DNA of 64,000 bases from Anastrepha obliqua (GCF_027943255.1 NC_072893.1:61908001-61972000); one strand, 5' to 3'; counted from the stretch's first letter, positions 53,640-64,000 are shown. Numbers and translations are program-made. The notes: generated from the letters alone by a model not told the origin.

Positions 53640-54630
53640 TACCTGTTTTTTTTCTACTTTTTCATTGTAAATCTATCAGATATCAAGCAAACTTTCAAAT
53701 ATATAAACCGGTTTTTGTGTAGTTTCTTTGTCCTGGTTTGTGTACTGGCTGGGGTCAAGGCATACACATTCCGTTCCTTTTGAGGTATTCACGAAATTTT
53801 TTACAGCCAGTATTTTATTCATTATCATTTCGGAAACAAATCGATATGCAAGTGAAGCCATTCAAAAATAAAATAAAATAGAATGAACCACATCCAGATG
53901 CAAAACAAAGAGTTTGCATTGATCTGATTAGCACTGAGCTTGATGGGTTTATTGGTTTTCTTTTGGCCATGGGTTTAATGCACAATAATATGCAGAAAAT
54001 GGAAATTTTGTTGCGTTCGGATGTTTTGCCCATTTTTCGAACAGCAATGTTCCATCGCTGATTCAAAAATTTTGACACGATATATTCGTTTCGCCAAAGA
54101 ACCGATAAAGCTGCGCTCATTCATGATATAAGGAATTTCCTGAATGAAAACGTCAAAGATAATTATGATCCGCCGAACTAAATTTACTCAATATATTCCA
54201 TCAAAACCGGCGAAATATAGTATAAAAATCTGGTGGGCATGTGGCTCCCAAACAAAGTATCCGTTTCATGGAAAAAAAGGAGAAGAGCATGAATTTGATC
54301 ATGAGAAAAATGTGATGGTACAATTACCCAACCAATACGCGAACAGTGGTCATAGAATAATAGCCGATACATTTTTCGCCACTTTGAACGGAGCTAAGTG
54401 ACTCGCAGCTGTGGGCGGGCACCATACAATCCAGCAAACTCTGCATTCCAGCAGAGATGAACAAGAACGATTCTCACCCAGTGCTCGCGTCATCGCTCGA
54501 TACACTCACAGCGAAGAGATATTGTCGCGTTTGTCTATAAAGAGGCGAAAAGCTCCGTCGAAAAAGTCGTTCCTGTTGTATTGTATGCAAGAATTAAGTA
54601 TGTCAACAGCACTCAAAAATTTCTTATAGA
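53640..54630 (+). pseudogene. Second piggyBac-type transposase remnant (different family)
   Basis: Plus-strand blocks in order: ELDGFIGFLLAMGL (about 53930), then a region equivalent to the RFD..R..RTDKAALIHDIRN stretch, RRTKFTQYIPSKPAKYSIKI then WWACGSQTKYPFHG (54170-54250), NSGHRIIADTFFATLNGAK (54345-54400, second catalytic Asp), and KSSFLLYCMQELSMST-like wording after a shift. The first catalytic Asp block (V-T-x-DEQL) is deleted just before RRTKF. The RTKFTQYIPSKPAKYGIK wording fits PGBD4-like piggyBac families and differs from the copy at 50621-52720, so this is a separate lineage. TTAA followed by CCCTCCGTTGG at 53385 may be its left end. Confidence 0.75.
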
Positions 54631-54639
54631 GGAAGAGGA

Positions 54640-54783
54640 AGGAAAGATCAGGTGGAGAAGGACTTGGCTTCACTTGGTGCGTCCAATTGGCGCAGGTTAG
54701 CACGAGAAAGAAACGACTGCCGCGTTTTGTTAAACTCGGCCAAAATCTCTAAGCGGTTATCGCGCCAATTAAGAAGAAGAAGA
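54640..54783 (+). mobile_element. 3' end of RTE-like LINE (same family as 1990-2745)
   Basis: Encodes KDLASLGASNWRRLARERND and then runs through AACTCGGCCAAAATCTCTAA and CGCGCCAATTAAGAAGAAG, the same C-terminus and 3' end with AAG tail as the minus-strand copy at 1990-2745. It directly abuts the piggyBac remnant. Confidence 0.85.
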
Positions 54784-54888
54784 ATTCCGAAATATCAGAA
54801 TTTATGCTTTCAAATAGTAAAAATAAAGATAAAGTAAAATTTGAAAAATTGTAAAGGGGGACAATTTAATAGTTTTTCAGTAGGTTTG

Positions 54889-54912
54889 CTATGTTATGTT
54901 ATGTTATGTTAT
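54889..54912. repeat. (ATGTT)n microsatellite
   Basis: Four to five ATGTT units. Confidence 0.7.
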
Positions 54913-56080
54913 GTGTACAGTATGGGTATATACATAGATGTTTTTATTTTGGTAGGCTTTTGTTCAATCACTCAGAACGGACTGGAGGTAAACTATGACT
55001 TGGCATCTGATATAGAGTATTTTTTATTGTAGAAAATTCCTTGGTTCGTGTAGCAATTTTCCGCTATAATTTATAAAAATTAACGTATGTGTATGTCCTG
55101 TATGCACTTCTAAGCCATTTATTGACATTAAGAGTGAGTACAACCGCGAGGGAAATATATGTTTATATCTCCTTGCAGGTATCAGCAAGGTGATGCAGGA
55201 GTTGAATTGTTTTTATTCCTCACATTAATAATCCGATATGGCTCATACGCAGTTCATATGCATATGAGTTGCGGCATGTTGGGGTTAAATTTCATCAATG
55301 TCGCTAAAATTCAGGAATTAATATCCCATCACAGCTATCCAACTGCCATTCAGACACGTTTCGTTTCAAAACACACCCAAAATAAATTCCAAATCACTTG
55401 AATTTGGTGGCCCATTCAAAACGCTGCGGCCCGAAAGAAATCTTGTTCCACATTTACTCTTCAACCATTGAACTTTTTTCGTTTGATATGTGACACGTTG
55501 CACTATGAATTCCTGCCGGAAGAGCTTGTTTATCATCATACGGCTTGCAAAGGCGGTTGCCAGCCAGATTTTCGAAGCTGAACAGCTAAATAAATATTTC
55601 TGTAATCTTTATGTGAAGTTCGAATATTTGCAATTCGAAGGCTATGCTCTGTATTTGGTGCAATTAAGGCGATGCCATATATTAACGGAATCAGGTGACA
55701 TCAAAGCCTTCAACATGTCGGACTGCTTCTAATACGCTTGAGTCTAACAATCATAGAAAAATATAAGGGAAATAAAACAAAGTACGATCGAGTGATATTC
55801 CAGCGTGGCAATGATCGATCAGATGTTGAAAAAACTAAAATCAGAGACATTTCTGCGCTTGCCTGTGAATTGAACGAAAGTAATGCTTCGCGATGTACAA
55901 GGTGCAGTTCAAAAAAAAAAAAGACTGGCGTCATAAAAATGTTTTTTGAATGCGCCATATTTTCAATGAGTTAGTGCGTTGGCTGTTACATCCATATCTA
56001 ACTTCCAGTGAAAGTTTACTGACATTCGATTCAGTGGAAGCGAAGTTATTGCGTCTAAGGTAATGAGTTTCGAATAAAGA
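54913..56080. other. No gene firmly recognised
   Basis: Several 80-codon open frames (55159, 55490, 55738 plus; 55710 and 55931 minus) overlap without any recognisable domain. A plus-strand reading near 55500-55570 (HYEFLPEELVYHHTACKGGC) looks protein-like but soon shifts. It may be a decayed gene or unrecognised mobile element. Confidence 0.35.
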
Positions 56081-56084
56081 GCTA

Positions 56085-56960
56085 ATATCAAATTTCGTTT
56101 TAAAATCGGTAAAACCTGTACCGAAACATTTGAATTGATGAAAACAGTTTATGGCGATGACTGTCGATCTTGTGCCAGAGTTCAAGAGTGGTTTATGAGC
56201 CGCCCAAAACCAGTCGATTTATTGCTTTTTAACTAATCATTTGGGCGTACGAAAGGTCTGTGCACACAAATTAACTGAGGACCAAAAGTTGCTCAGAGTT
56301 CATCATTCGAAAGACCTCATTAAAGAGGCGAGAAAAGACGAGAACTTCCTTTACAAGATTGCAACTGGTGCTGAAACGTGGTGTTTCCAACATGGACCTG
56401 AAAGTGGCGTCAAAGTGCCGAATAAAGACGAGCCAGGCGAGCCACTGCCCAAAAAATCGTGTTTAGAGAAGTCAAAAATCAAGTCGATGCTCATTTGTTT
56501 TTACGATTCCAAGGGAACTGTCCGTCAATGCAATGTTCTATCTTGGCGTTTTGAAGCGTTTGTTGCATCGCATTCGTTGGTGCGTCAAATTCGCTCTGAA
56601 TACTGCGAAGGAGGAAGCTGGCACTTATTGCATGATAGTGCACCATCTCATCGATCCACACTTGTGACTGATTTTTTGACTAGAAATCACATTTTAACCA
56701 TCAATCACTCACCGTATTCGTATGATATGGCTTCCTGTGACCTCTACCTATTCGGAAAATGGCATTTTGTCATGAAAGGAAAACGTTTTGCGTCTATAAA
56801 GGCCATCCAAAAGTCTTGTACCAACATCCTGAAAGACATTCCGGTCAACCACCTGAAACAATCTTTCGAAAAGCTTATAGGTCGCACAAGACAATGTATC
56901 GAGGCCAGATGGGACTATTTTGAATAAATAAACTCGAAGTTATCGGAACAAAACTCCTGT
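56085..56960 (+). mobile_element. DD34D mariner, long open frame, one catalytic Asp lost
   Basis: The first helix-turn-helix is readable at 56095-56210 (KIGKTCTETFELMKTVYGDD, CARVQEWFM). A deletion then joins to an uninterrupted 228-codon frame (56241-56927): VRKVCAHKLTEDQKLLRVHH, ATGAETWCFQHGPESGVK, SWHLLHDSAPSHRSTLVTDF, HSPYSYDMASCDLYLFGKWH and ARWDYFE. The first Asp is Ala (GAETW). The second and third Asp are intact with 34 residues between. The second helix-turn-helix and terminal repeats were not found. A 228-codon frame without stops is long for dead DNA and may reflect a fairly young copy. Confidence 0.85.
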
Positions 56961-57010
56961 CGTTTCTATTTTAGCTTAGCCTTTTTTATTTTGGACTTCA
57001 CCTTCACTTA

Positions 57011-57735
57011 GTATACCAAGAAACTAGTCCTTGATCTCAAAATTACTTTGAAAGTATATCAGTATCCCAATCAGTTTCGGGACTCCTCGGTGTACTTGGG
57101 GTTAGTTTAAAAGTATACCAAAATTCCAATCATGTCCATGATCTTCAGATTTCTTTAAAAGCATACCTCAATTGCAGTCAAACGTTAAAATAATACGAAA
57201 CTCCCTATCAATCACAGGACTTATCCATGAGCTCTGAATTGCTTTTAACGTATACACAAATTTCAATCAATCTCGGAACTAATCTATGATCTTGGGATAA
57301 GAATACTAAAGTCAAAAGAATAACAAAGTCCCTATCAATCTCAGAACTTATTCATGAATTCAGAATTAGTTTGAAAGTATACCAAAATATTTATCAATAT
57401 TGAGACTTATCTATTAGATTGGGGCTACTTCGAAAGTATACCAAAGTAGCAGTCTGTCTCGGAACTACTCCATGAACTCGGGACTATTTTGAAAGTATAC
57501 CAAAACCCTTATCAATTTCAGGATTTATTCATGAACTCGGGACTACTTTGAAAGTATGCCAAAACCCTTATCAATTTCAGGATTTATTCAGGAACTTGGG
57601 GCTACTTTGAATATACTTTGGGATTACTTCAAAAGTTACTAGAATCCCACTCAATCCCGGAACTAATCCATGAACTTTGAAGGTATACCAAAATCCATTT
57701 TCTATGAACTCGGTACTACTCTGAATGTATCCCGG
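57011..57735. repeat. Minisatellite, about 59-bp unit, about 12 degenerate copies
   Basis: Units begin with GTATACCAAA and contain CTTATCAATTTCAGGA, TTATTCATGAACTCGGGACT and ACTTTGAAA. The best-kept units start at 57436, 57495 and 57554, exactly 59 bases apart. Flanking units vary by indels and substitution. The array sits directly after the mariner at 56085-56960. Confidence 0.88.
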
Positions 57736-58930
57736 AGTTCACCTATCTAATATTGGCATACCTACAAGTTACTAACTTTCGTCCACCGTTAAGTGCCTTT
57801 TCTACGGGAGTGCCCACCGCCCTCTTGGGAGAATTTAGTTTAATAGTCACTCTGTGGTGATCAGTGGCCAGCGACGAGCTTGTAGATTTACTATAAAATC
57901 ATTTAAGTTATTTTAGTTGGCCGCAGAAAAGCCCTATGGCAACATATTATGGCAAACGTGCAACATGCAACTAACTACTTGGACAAGTGTCCAACATGAA
58001 GAGCAACATGAGAACACTCGCCTGCACGTAGCAAAGTTAATACATACGAATGTGTGTACTTTCCTGTCGATAGCTGAGCAACGACGGAAAGAGAAAAAAA
58101 AAACGATCAGAGTGTGACAAAAATATGAAAAAATATGATGCCTGTGTAGCATGCAACACTGAACGCCAAGGTACGAACTGTGTATCCACAGACACGGCTT
58201 GTGCCTCCATGCCCAAATCACTTTGTATTCCTATTATTTCATTACTGCTTCTCCTTCGCGTCCTTCCTCCTTACTTTTTTTGCTGCATTCTGTTTCCAAC
58301 TATTTGCTATGCTTTGCCGCAAACGTGCAACTACTATACTTTGATGCCACAGGCACAATTCCGCCACAGTTACCTAAGCATTTACGTGTGTGTGCGCGCA
58401 GCGTTTGTGGTCACTTGCCTCGCACGTGCTTGCAACTGCCTTGTTGCATGTTATGGCTTTGTAACTAGCTGAAAAGGCCATTTGATGCCACAATCGCTTA
58501 GCGGTCTAAAGTTTTGAATACTTGTTTAGAGGAATTTTTATGAAAAGGTTTTTGAGGGAATTGCGGTAAGTTTGATGAGAATGGAAATGCTGCCACTTTT
58601 AGTTACCATTGAAAATGTTAAATAAATAATTTTGCAAAGTTATCTGTTAAAATGTTTTTATCATCACAAAAACGGGGCTGTTCACAAAACGACTTGTGTT
58701 GAAGTATTTTTGTAAAATTTATCATCGGGTTACACTTTTGTCTAATATTCGCCATCAAATGATTAGATATGATTCTTTATGTCACTCTTGCATGGAAGTA
58801 GATTTCATAGTCAGCATTTGAAGATAGATACGGATTAGAAGTTTCGGTTAAAGAAAATTTCTCAACCAAGTAAAAATTTCGACGATATATCACTTGAAGA
58901 TGACCGTAACATCAACAAAACCAGAGAGGA
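57736..58930. other. No gene firmly recognised
   Basis: Plus-strand frames at 57917-58117 and 58125-58472 and an overlapping minus frame have no recognisable domains. The 115-codon plus frame is hydrophobic and Cys-rich but lies over CT-rich sequence. Confidence 0.35.
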
Positions 58931-58937
58931 AGTACTA

Positions 58938-59275
58938 GGTTGTTCAATAAGTTTTGCGGATCGATAAGAAAAACACAATTTTTTGGTTTGAAATGAACTT
59001 TTATATTCATTATAGTCTCCCTGAACATCAATATAATAATTCCAACGAGATTTTAATTTATGAATTCTATCCATGAAGTGAGAATCTGGAAGGGTTGCGA
59101 AATATGCTTCCACGCATGACTTTTTTAAGGACTGGAAACAAATGAAAGTTGCTAGCGGTCAAATCTGGTAATTACGGTGGGTGCTCCAACAATCCGAACT
59201 TTAATTCAGGGATTTTAGCCATTGTGAACGTCTCTTGTGACATGGTGCATTGTCCTGATGAAATTTTTTTTCTTT
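58938..59275 (-). pseudogene. Mariner C-terminal fragment
   Basis: The terminal TTGTTCAATAAGTTTTGCGG at 58938 is mariner-like. On the minus strand the C-terminus reads MEAYFATLPDSHFMDRIHKL, KSRWNYYIDVQGDYNEY and, at the far end, KKFHQDNAPCHKRRSQW (second catalytic Asp block). Sequence between is shifted (the SPDLAPSD block is lost). It breaks into a retroelement at about 59366 and carries on as one chimeric open frame. Confidence 0.75.
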
Positions 59276-59365
59276 TGCCAACTGGGTCTTTTTCACGAAG
59301 TTGAGGTTAGGATTAAGGTTAGAGTAGCAAAGTCCTCTTTTGACGAACAAAACTAACAGTTTTTT

Positions 59366-59745
59366 TCTCTCGAACACTCCAAGCGTCGCTTCATCGGATG
59401 TTGTCATCGTCCACGCTTCTCTGCCATACGTTAGGACGGACATGATGAGAGCCTTTGTAGAGTGTTAGTTTTGTTCGTCAAGAGAGGACTTAACTACTTA
59501 ATTGCCTACTTAGTCCAAAGTAGCACTTGTTGCCAAGAGAGATTCCAGGCTGACATTGTTATAGGTGTTAATGCTGACTTCTCAATAAAAGTGGTCTTTT
59601 ACAACCTCGAAATCATAACTGTCAACAGTGACTTGGGTGCCGATACGCGACTATGCCGACTATTTGTTTGATGCACCTCCTGTCAAAACCTTCGTTTTGT
59701 TCTCGTTCACCACCAGACCCATTCGATTTGTTTCTTTATCCAATA
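59366..59745 (-). pseudogene. RTE-like LINE internal fragment
   Basis: The minus strand reads SVLTYGREAWTMTTSDEATL at 59443-59380, near-identical to 2448-2390. It continues upstream through sequence matching 2460-2740 (CACTTGTTGCCAAGAGAGATT; GTGCCGATACGCGA). It is the same family as 1990-2745, but this copy lacks the 3' end. Confidence 0.75.
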
Positions 59746-59789
59746 TGCAGAAGGCAGAACTAGCAGCGCAGTAAGAATAAAATAAAATA

Positions 59790-59985
59790 TATAATTCGCG
59801 TGTACACTTTTGTTAGGTGCTTGGCCGAGCTCCTCCTATTATTTGTGGTGTGCGTGTTGATGTTGTTTCACAAATGAAGGGACCTACAGTTTCAAGCCGA
59901 CTCCGAACGGCAGATATTTTTATGAGGAGCTTTTTCATGGCAGAAATACACTCGGAAGTTTGGCATTGCCTGCCTTCGAGGAGCA
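59790..59985 (-). repeat. SINE fragment lacking its tRNA head
   Basis: Body and tail only: GTGTACACTTTTG, GGCCGAGCTCC, TTTCAAGCCGACTCCGAACG, and TTTGGCATTGCCTGCC before the break at about 59985. A and B boxes are absent. Confidence 0.8.
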
Positions 59986-60309
59986 TCCGGAGACTCGGAG
60001 CTGTCACTCGCTCAAGTTTTACTATTTTTTAAGCAAAATTTAGAAAAATATCGTTCAAATGTTGCGTTACTGTATGAAAATTGATGGGATAAAAATAAGT
60101 AAAAAATGTTAAAAACATGCCTTTTTTCCACCGAATTAACCTTATCAACACGGCCGTCTCCTCCACAAAGTAAGGTAAATTTTAGACCGATCAATTTGAA
60201 CATCCATATTTTTCGAAAGTTAAGGGGTTACATGCGTCGAGCAGCGCCAAAAATGTGCTAAAAGAAAAACTGATTTTAGAAGGGATAACAAGAGAAATAA
60301 ATGCAAAAA

Positions 60310-60610
60310 TTTTTATACATTGTTTATTAGTACTCACAACACATACTGTCATAGTTGTAAACAACCGGAGAAAAAAGAAACAATCTTCCATTTTCTCTGT
60401 AAATGCCCTGCCCTATGGAAGGACAGAATGTTAACGCTGGGCAAACCGCTGTTCGAGAGTCTCGAGCAAGTCTCGGTTCCTAAACCGCACAGACTGGATA
60501 TAGTCCTGCTGCAAATAACTGTTAAATAATTTGGGAACGAGAATGTGGCAACAAAATGGTGCGGAAGCGCTAGTTGGACTCTGGATGAATCACCACTCTA
60601 ACCAACCAAC
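60310..60610 (+). pseudogene. Jockey/R1-like Cys tail, nested
   Basis: The plus strand encodes HNTYCHSCKQPEKKETIFHF, LCKCPALWKDRMLTLGKPLF and LDIVLLQITVK, stop. This is the CxxC...H...C tail after RNase H, then a 3' UTR ending in an AACCAACCAACC tract at about 60605. It is the shortest of the four related tails and is inserted in a TTAA element. Confidence 0.7.
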
Positions 60611-60913
60611 CATTAGTACTTAAGCTTTATAAATTTTTTTTTTTAATTTTTCTGTATAAAAATTAGTATATAAAAAATTACGTGACTCAAAATACAATGA
60701 AAAAAAGTTCTTCCACAGTCTGCATCATTTCTCCTTGAAATGTTGATGGATCTGTCTAATGTAAAAAATTCTTGTAAAATAAAGTTGTAGTTATAGTCTA
60801 TCGAGCCGGATTTTTGAATTTCGAAAAATTTTGAGATCTCACGCATTTTAAAAGACAGTATGCGTTTTACGTCATAAAGATCACACTTTAATTATGTTCA
60901 TAAAAATGTTTAA

Positions 60914-61191
60914 CACGTTCACGCCGGCGCGTCCCACCGGTGGCTCGCACAAGATTGCTTCATGAGGCGGCGTGTACCAGCGGTGGCCCGCACAAGATTG
61001 CTTCATGGGACGGTGTGTACCACCAATGGTACTTTATTAGACGGTACCTATGAGATGAGAAGCCATAAACGACTACCCTTATGAAAAAATTTCGTTTTAT
61101 ATAACCTGCAATCGCTTCCGATAGAGCGAAAAAATGTAAACGTTGCCGTCGGTGGGCGAAGACCATGAATAACAGCGCCGGCGGGAACGTG
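60914..61191. mobile_element. TTAA-flanked MITE, 278 bp, nested
   Basis: Ends CACGTTCACGCCGGCGC and, reverse complemented, CACGTTCCCGCCGGCGC, flanked by TTAA at 60910-60913 and 61192-61195. The inner left part has two tandem copies of a 43-bp unit (GGTGGCTCGCACAAGATTGC type at about 60938 and 60981). Its ends resemble those of the piggyBac-type element at 52945 (CACATTGAGTGTC) in their first bases, so it is probably piggyBac-mobilised. Confidence 0.88.
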
Positions 61192-61483
61192 TTAATAAAA
61201 GTATCAAAAATCCATCTCGAAAGACTATTCGAATATTAAAAAAAAAAAAAACGAATCAAAAAATATTAAAAACTGAATGTAGTTTCGAGAAAAATGAGTT
61301 TAAAGTTTGCGGTACAGGAGCGCGCAGACCGCTTTCTATTTAGTTAACGGACAGTAGAAGCTGTAATATTGGAAATTTCCTCATGAAAATTTCACAGTAT
61401 ATTCTTAAGATGCTATACTTTCAAACTATCGAAAAAACAAAAAATTGATTTTTTGAAAATACTGGACGTATGTAACCTCTTAA

Positions 61484-63210
61484 GCTTTATAGTAGTCATA
61501 AGAAAAATCAAGCAAGCCCGTTCGATTTGTCATTTCGCTCCGCTTTAACGCATCGCACGTTTTCTTCTTCATGTAAAGTACGAACGGCTGAATACGATTT
61601 CTCTAACCACCGATATTACTATCCTTCGTTCATTGCTAACCGCGTTGCCAACTTTTTTGTTCAATACGTTTCGATACATACGGTATACTTGACATTTAAC
61701 TGAGATTACAATGTTGACTGATGTGAATGATATTTATTACACTAACTGATTTTAACTGCCAATTCATTAAATGGTCATTCAATCAGAATTCGAATAAATC
61801 AAAAATGCACCATAAATCCATTATCTATCGAATGATTTATAAGTGAATTAAAGGATCGCTGTAAGGAAATGATTTGGTGAAAAATGCACAAATCTAGTGA
61901 ACGCGTGCGTGGCGATAACAACTTGGAGCACAGATTTCCATTCTCAATCACACAATTGCGGTAATTTATCAGTGAATGTGACATTTTAATTGCTCCAGCA
62001 TAAACGTCGCATTTAAATGGTATTTTCATAAACCAACACTATAAGCAGGTAAAAACACATAAATACACACAAACATAAACGTACGAAGAAATTATAATTA
62101 ATATGCAAGAATGGACGCAAAGCAGGCGCGAATGCATATAAAACGAATGAAAGGCCTGTAAATAAATAAATAAATAAATGAATGAATAAGAAAAATGAAA
62201 TAAAAAACAGATTACAATATCGGTAATTTGTTTAACTACAGCCAATGGCAATCGGACATTGGACATTATTTGTTGCCAGAGGACTTGACAAGTAGTTGCA
62301 AGGTTTTAAAACTTGTATGCAGGTGCATGCTTATGTATGTTTGTACATACATTTGGCCACTGTTGTGCTGTGAGGCAAGCACTTTTCAATTACTCCGTAA
62401 AACGTTGCAACCGCGAAATCAAATTGTAATTATTATTGCTTTCAATCTCGCACACAATAAATTCTCCCGCGTTTTCCTGATTTTTATATCCCATTTTGCA
62501 AAGCAGTTATGAGCAATGAGCGCGGATGTTGCACAACGTTTATACGCCAGCGAATTGCGTATGTGCATAATTAATATTCGCATATACGCTTTGGTGCGGC
62601 GACCACTCATAAATTCTTAATTTCAGGCTTTAAATGGCTTGAGGTCAAAGCGCCCGCTTGAGCGATGGATCCAAACGCACATGAATGTACTTATATATGT
62701 ATATATGTGATACATACAGGGTGCTATAGAAGCGCAGGCAACCAACAAGCCATGCAATGATGAGAAAATAAATGAAGTCATTGGCGAGTATTAAAATGTT
62801 CAGAGTGAAATAAATGAAGTCACTTTAAATGCACCTACAGACCTGTATCGGACACAAGTGGAAAGGTAAGAGGCATGAGGCATGAGACAAAGGACTCAAT
62901 TTTTGCCCAAAGTGACTCAATTTTATTAAAAAAATGGCATTGCAGACTTACATGTATTGAATATCGAAAGTTAACACCAGGAACTTAAGTGCCACTTATT
63001 TCAAGTCAAGGGCCTTTCAAAAACCGCGCCTAGATGTTCTTTTAATCCGTATTTTTACCGTATTTTTGGGCTCTTAAAAACTATATGTGGAAAATTACAT
63101 CATTTAAATATCCATCATAAGAACGTCTGCATGTATGTAATTGCAATTAAAAAGTAGGGATTTTTCTAAAAATATAAAATTTCTTTCATATAGCTCATCA
63201 TTCTTTCAAA
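61484..63210. other. No gene recognised
   Basis: AT-rich sequence with an (AAAT)n run near 62163-62180. Short open frames on both strands have no recognisable domain. Confidence 0.35.
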
Positions 63211-63211
63211 A

Positions 63212-64000
63212 AAGTACCAGGAATTGTTCAATAAAACGCAAAATAATTATTTAATCCTCAAAATTTATTTTGTCGTCTTCAAAATAGGCTCCATTCCAAG
63301 CAATACACATACATATGCCAACGATTAGTCCCGTCATCGAAGCATCTTTTAAACGCGTTTGAAGAGATCTTCTTCAGCTCCTTCAGTGAATTCTCCTTAA
63401 TGGCCTCGATCTACTCAAAGCTGCGTCCGCGGTGTGGCAATTTAAGTTTTGGGAAAAAAGTGGTTGTTCGATGATATTTGTCCAAAAAAGCGTTCACAAT
63501 ATGAGCCTTGGAAGACGAAGCTTCATCATGGTGCAAGATTCATGAGTTTTCTTCCCACAAATTGGACCGTTTTCTACGCCCATTCTCTCTCAAACGCCGC
63601 ATAACTTCCAAATAATATTCTTTATTTACCGTAGAACCATTTAGAATGAATTCCGATATGCCGAGTTCACAAATTCATGACAATCAAAGAAAACGAGTAG
63701 CCTGACTTTCACTTTTTACAGACTTTGACGTGGTTTTTTGGATTTCAGCTCATGTGGATAGCGCCCTTCCGCCGCCTGTTGACTGTTGAGTGGTTGGCAT
63801 GTGAAACCCCAATTCCCCCATCATCACTTGCTATGACTGTTTTGGCGCTGGATAAACGTTGGGTCCGAATTCACTTGCTTAAGCATGTTTTCAGCCACCT
63901 TCTTTCGATGCATTTTTTGAAAGAAACTCTACTCTCGCCGCGCCTCATGCCCAATTGATGGTGTAAAATGTTGCGAATTGATTCGTAAGACACGCTAAGG
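63212..64000 (-). mobile_element. DD34D mariner, C-terminal part, runs off the window
   Basis: The 3' end starts near GAATTGTTCAATAAAACGCA (63222). On the minus strand the transposase ends at TAA 63251-63253: GAYFEDDKINFED. Upstream are IEAIKENSLKELKKISSNAF, RCFDDGTNRWH, and SWILHHDEASSSKAHIVNAF, where the second-Asp block HHDNAPSH is changed but keeps the Asp. The SPDLAP block is lost. Farther upstream come remnants of the FLPPG-TVNKEYYLEVMRRL region (63600). Several shifts are present. The 5' part lies beyond the window. Confidence 0.75.

Larger units (their letters stand above)
60224..61479. mobile_element. TTAA-flanked element, 1256 bp, with two nested inserts
   Basis: The left end GGGGTTACATGCGTCGAGCA and reverse-complemented right end GAGGTTACATACGTCCAGTA are flanked by TTAA at 60220-60223 and 61480-61483. 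The right 220 bases resemble the region from 49985 (shared TTAAGAATATACTGTGAAAT and GCGCTCCTGTACC.CAAACTT) and the MITE at 37710. Inside lie a retroelement tail (60310-60610) and a complete 278-bp MITE (60914-61191). It has no transposase. Confidence 0.8.

Noticed and set aside
58125..58472. 115-codon Cys-rich hydrophobic plus-strand frame
   Set aside because: It overlaps another long frame in a different phase and lies over CT-rich sequence. No family or start context supports it.
1..64000. CRISPR arrays, operons, prokaryotic features
   Set aside because: No regularly spaced short repeats with unique spacers, and the window is clearly eukaryotic (introns, SINEs, mariner, Helitron).

Overview
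The window looks like AT-rich nuclear DNA of a higher fly, most likely a tephritid fruit fly. The evidence is a spliced insect-type gene with GT-AG introns, a eukaryotic tRNA-His that fits the Drosophila-type sequence, several mariner-family transposases (including DD41D elements of the 'rosa' type, a group first described from Ceratitis rosa), a tRNA-derived SINE present in many copies, and no operon structure. The species call is inference from transposon content. It rests on recalled family knowledge, not a search.

Host genes are few. I can support a three-exon, minus-strand gene for a small secreted glycine- and cysteine-rich protein (4643-5500), a tRNA-His(GTG) (14693-14764), and two intronless plus-strand paralogues (42364-42723 and 47433-47786) that resemble the axonemal CFAP144/FAM183 family. 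The rest is mainly a graveyard of mobile elements plus long unassigned AT-rich stretches that may be intergenic or intronic.

Layout. 1-3 kb: fragments of non-LTR retrotransposons. 3.3-4.3 kb: a decayed rosa-like transposase. 4.6-5.5 kb: the secreted-protein gene. 6.9-8.4 kb: a DD37D (maT-like) element with a SINE inside. 8.7-9.6 kb: RTE-like fragments. 10.2-10.9 and 15.4-16.0 kb: TTAA-flanked MITEs. 12.0-13.3 kb: a mariner. 13.4-13.8 kb: a SINE with a perfect 16-bp target duplication. 14.7 kb: tRNA-His. 20-21.2 kb: a rosa DD41D element. 22.1-23.4 kb: a mariner. 25 kb: an RNase H remnant. 27-28 kb: a mariner fragment with a long-TIR mariner derivative nested in it. 28.5-29.0 kb: an internally deleted rosa copy. 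30.1-31.9 kb: a Helitron with both ends. 33.5 kb: a fold-back MITE. 34-37.4 kb: a SINE and jockey/R1-like fragments. 37.7-38.3 kb: a MITE. 40.0-42.1 kb: a second SINE-bearing DD37D element, also hit by an apparent solo LTR. 43.4-47.3 kb: SINE, retroelement, transposase and mariner remains. 48.2-50.0 kb: an unrecognised 1.83-kb inverted-repeat element carrying a spliced 282-codon gene. 50-53 kb: a piggyBac-type element whose transposase keeps its catalytic aspartates. 53.6-54.8 kb: a second piggyBac remnant and an RTE tail. 56.1-56.9 kb: a mariner. 57.0-57.7 kb: a 59-bp minisatellite. 58.9-60.0 kb: chimeric mariner, RT and SINE debris. 60.2-61.5 kb: a nested set of TTAA elements. 63.2 kb to the end: a mariner running off the window.

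Most transposases are dead by frameshift, deletion or a lost catalytic aspartate. The piggyBac core is the clear exception. Nesting gives relative ages: the SINE entered the DD37D master before that element spread, and the LTR and several MITEs arrived later. The least explained object is the element at 48151-49980.
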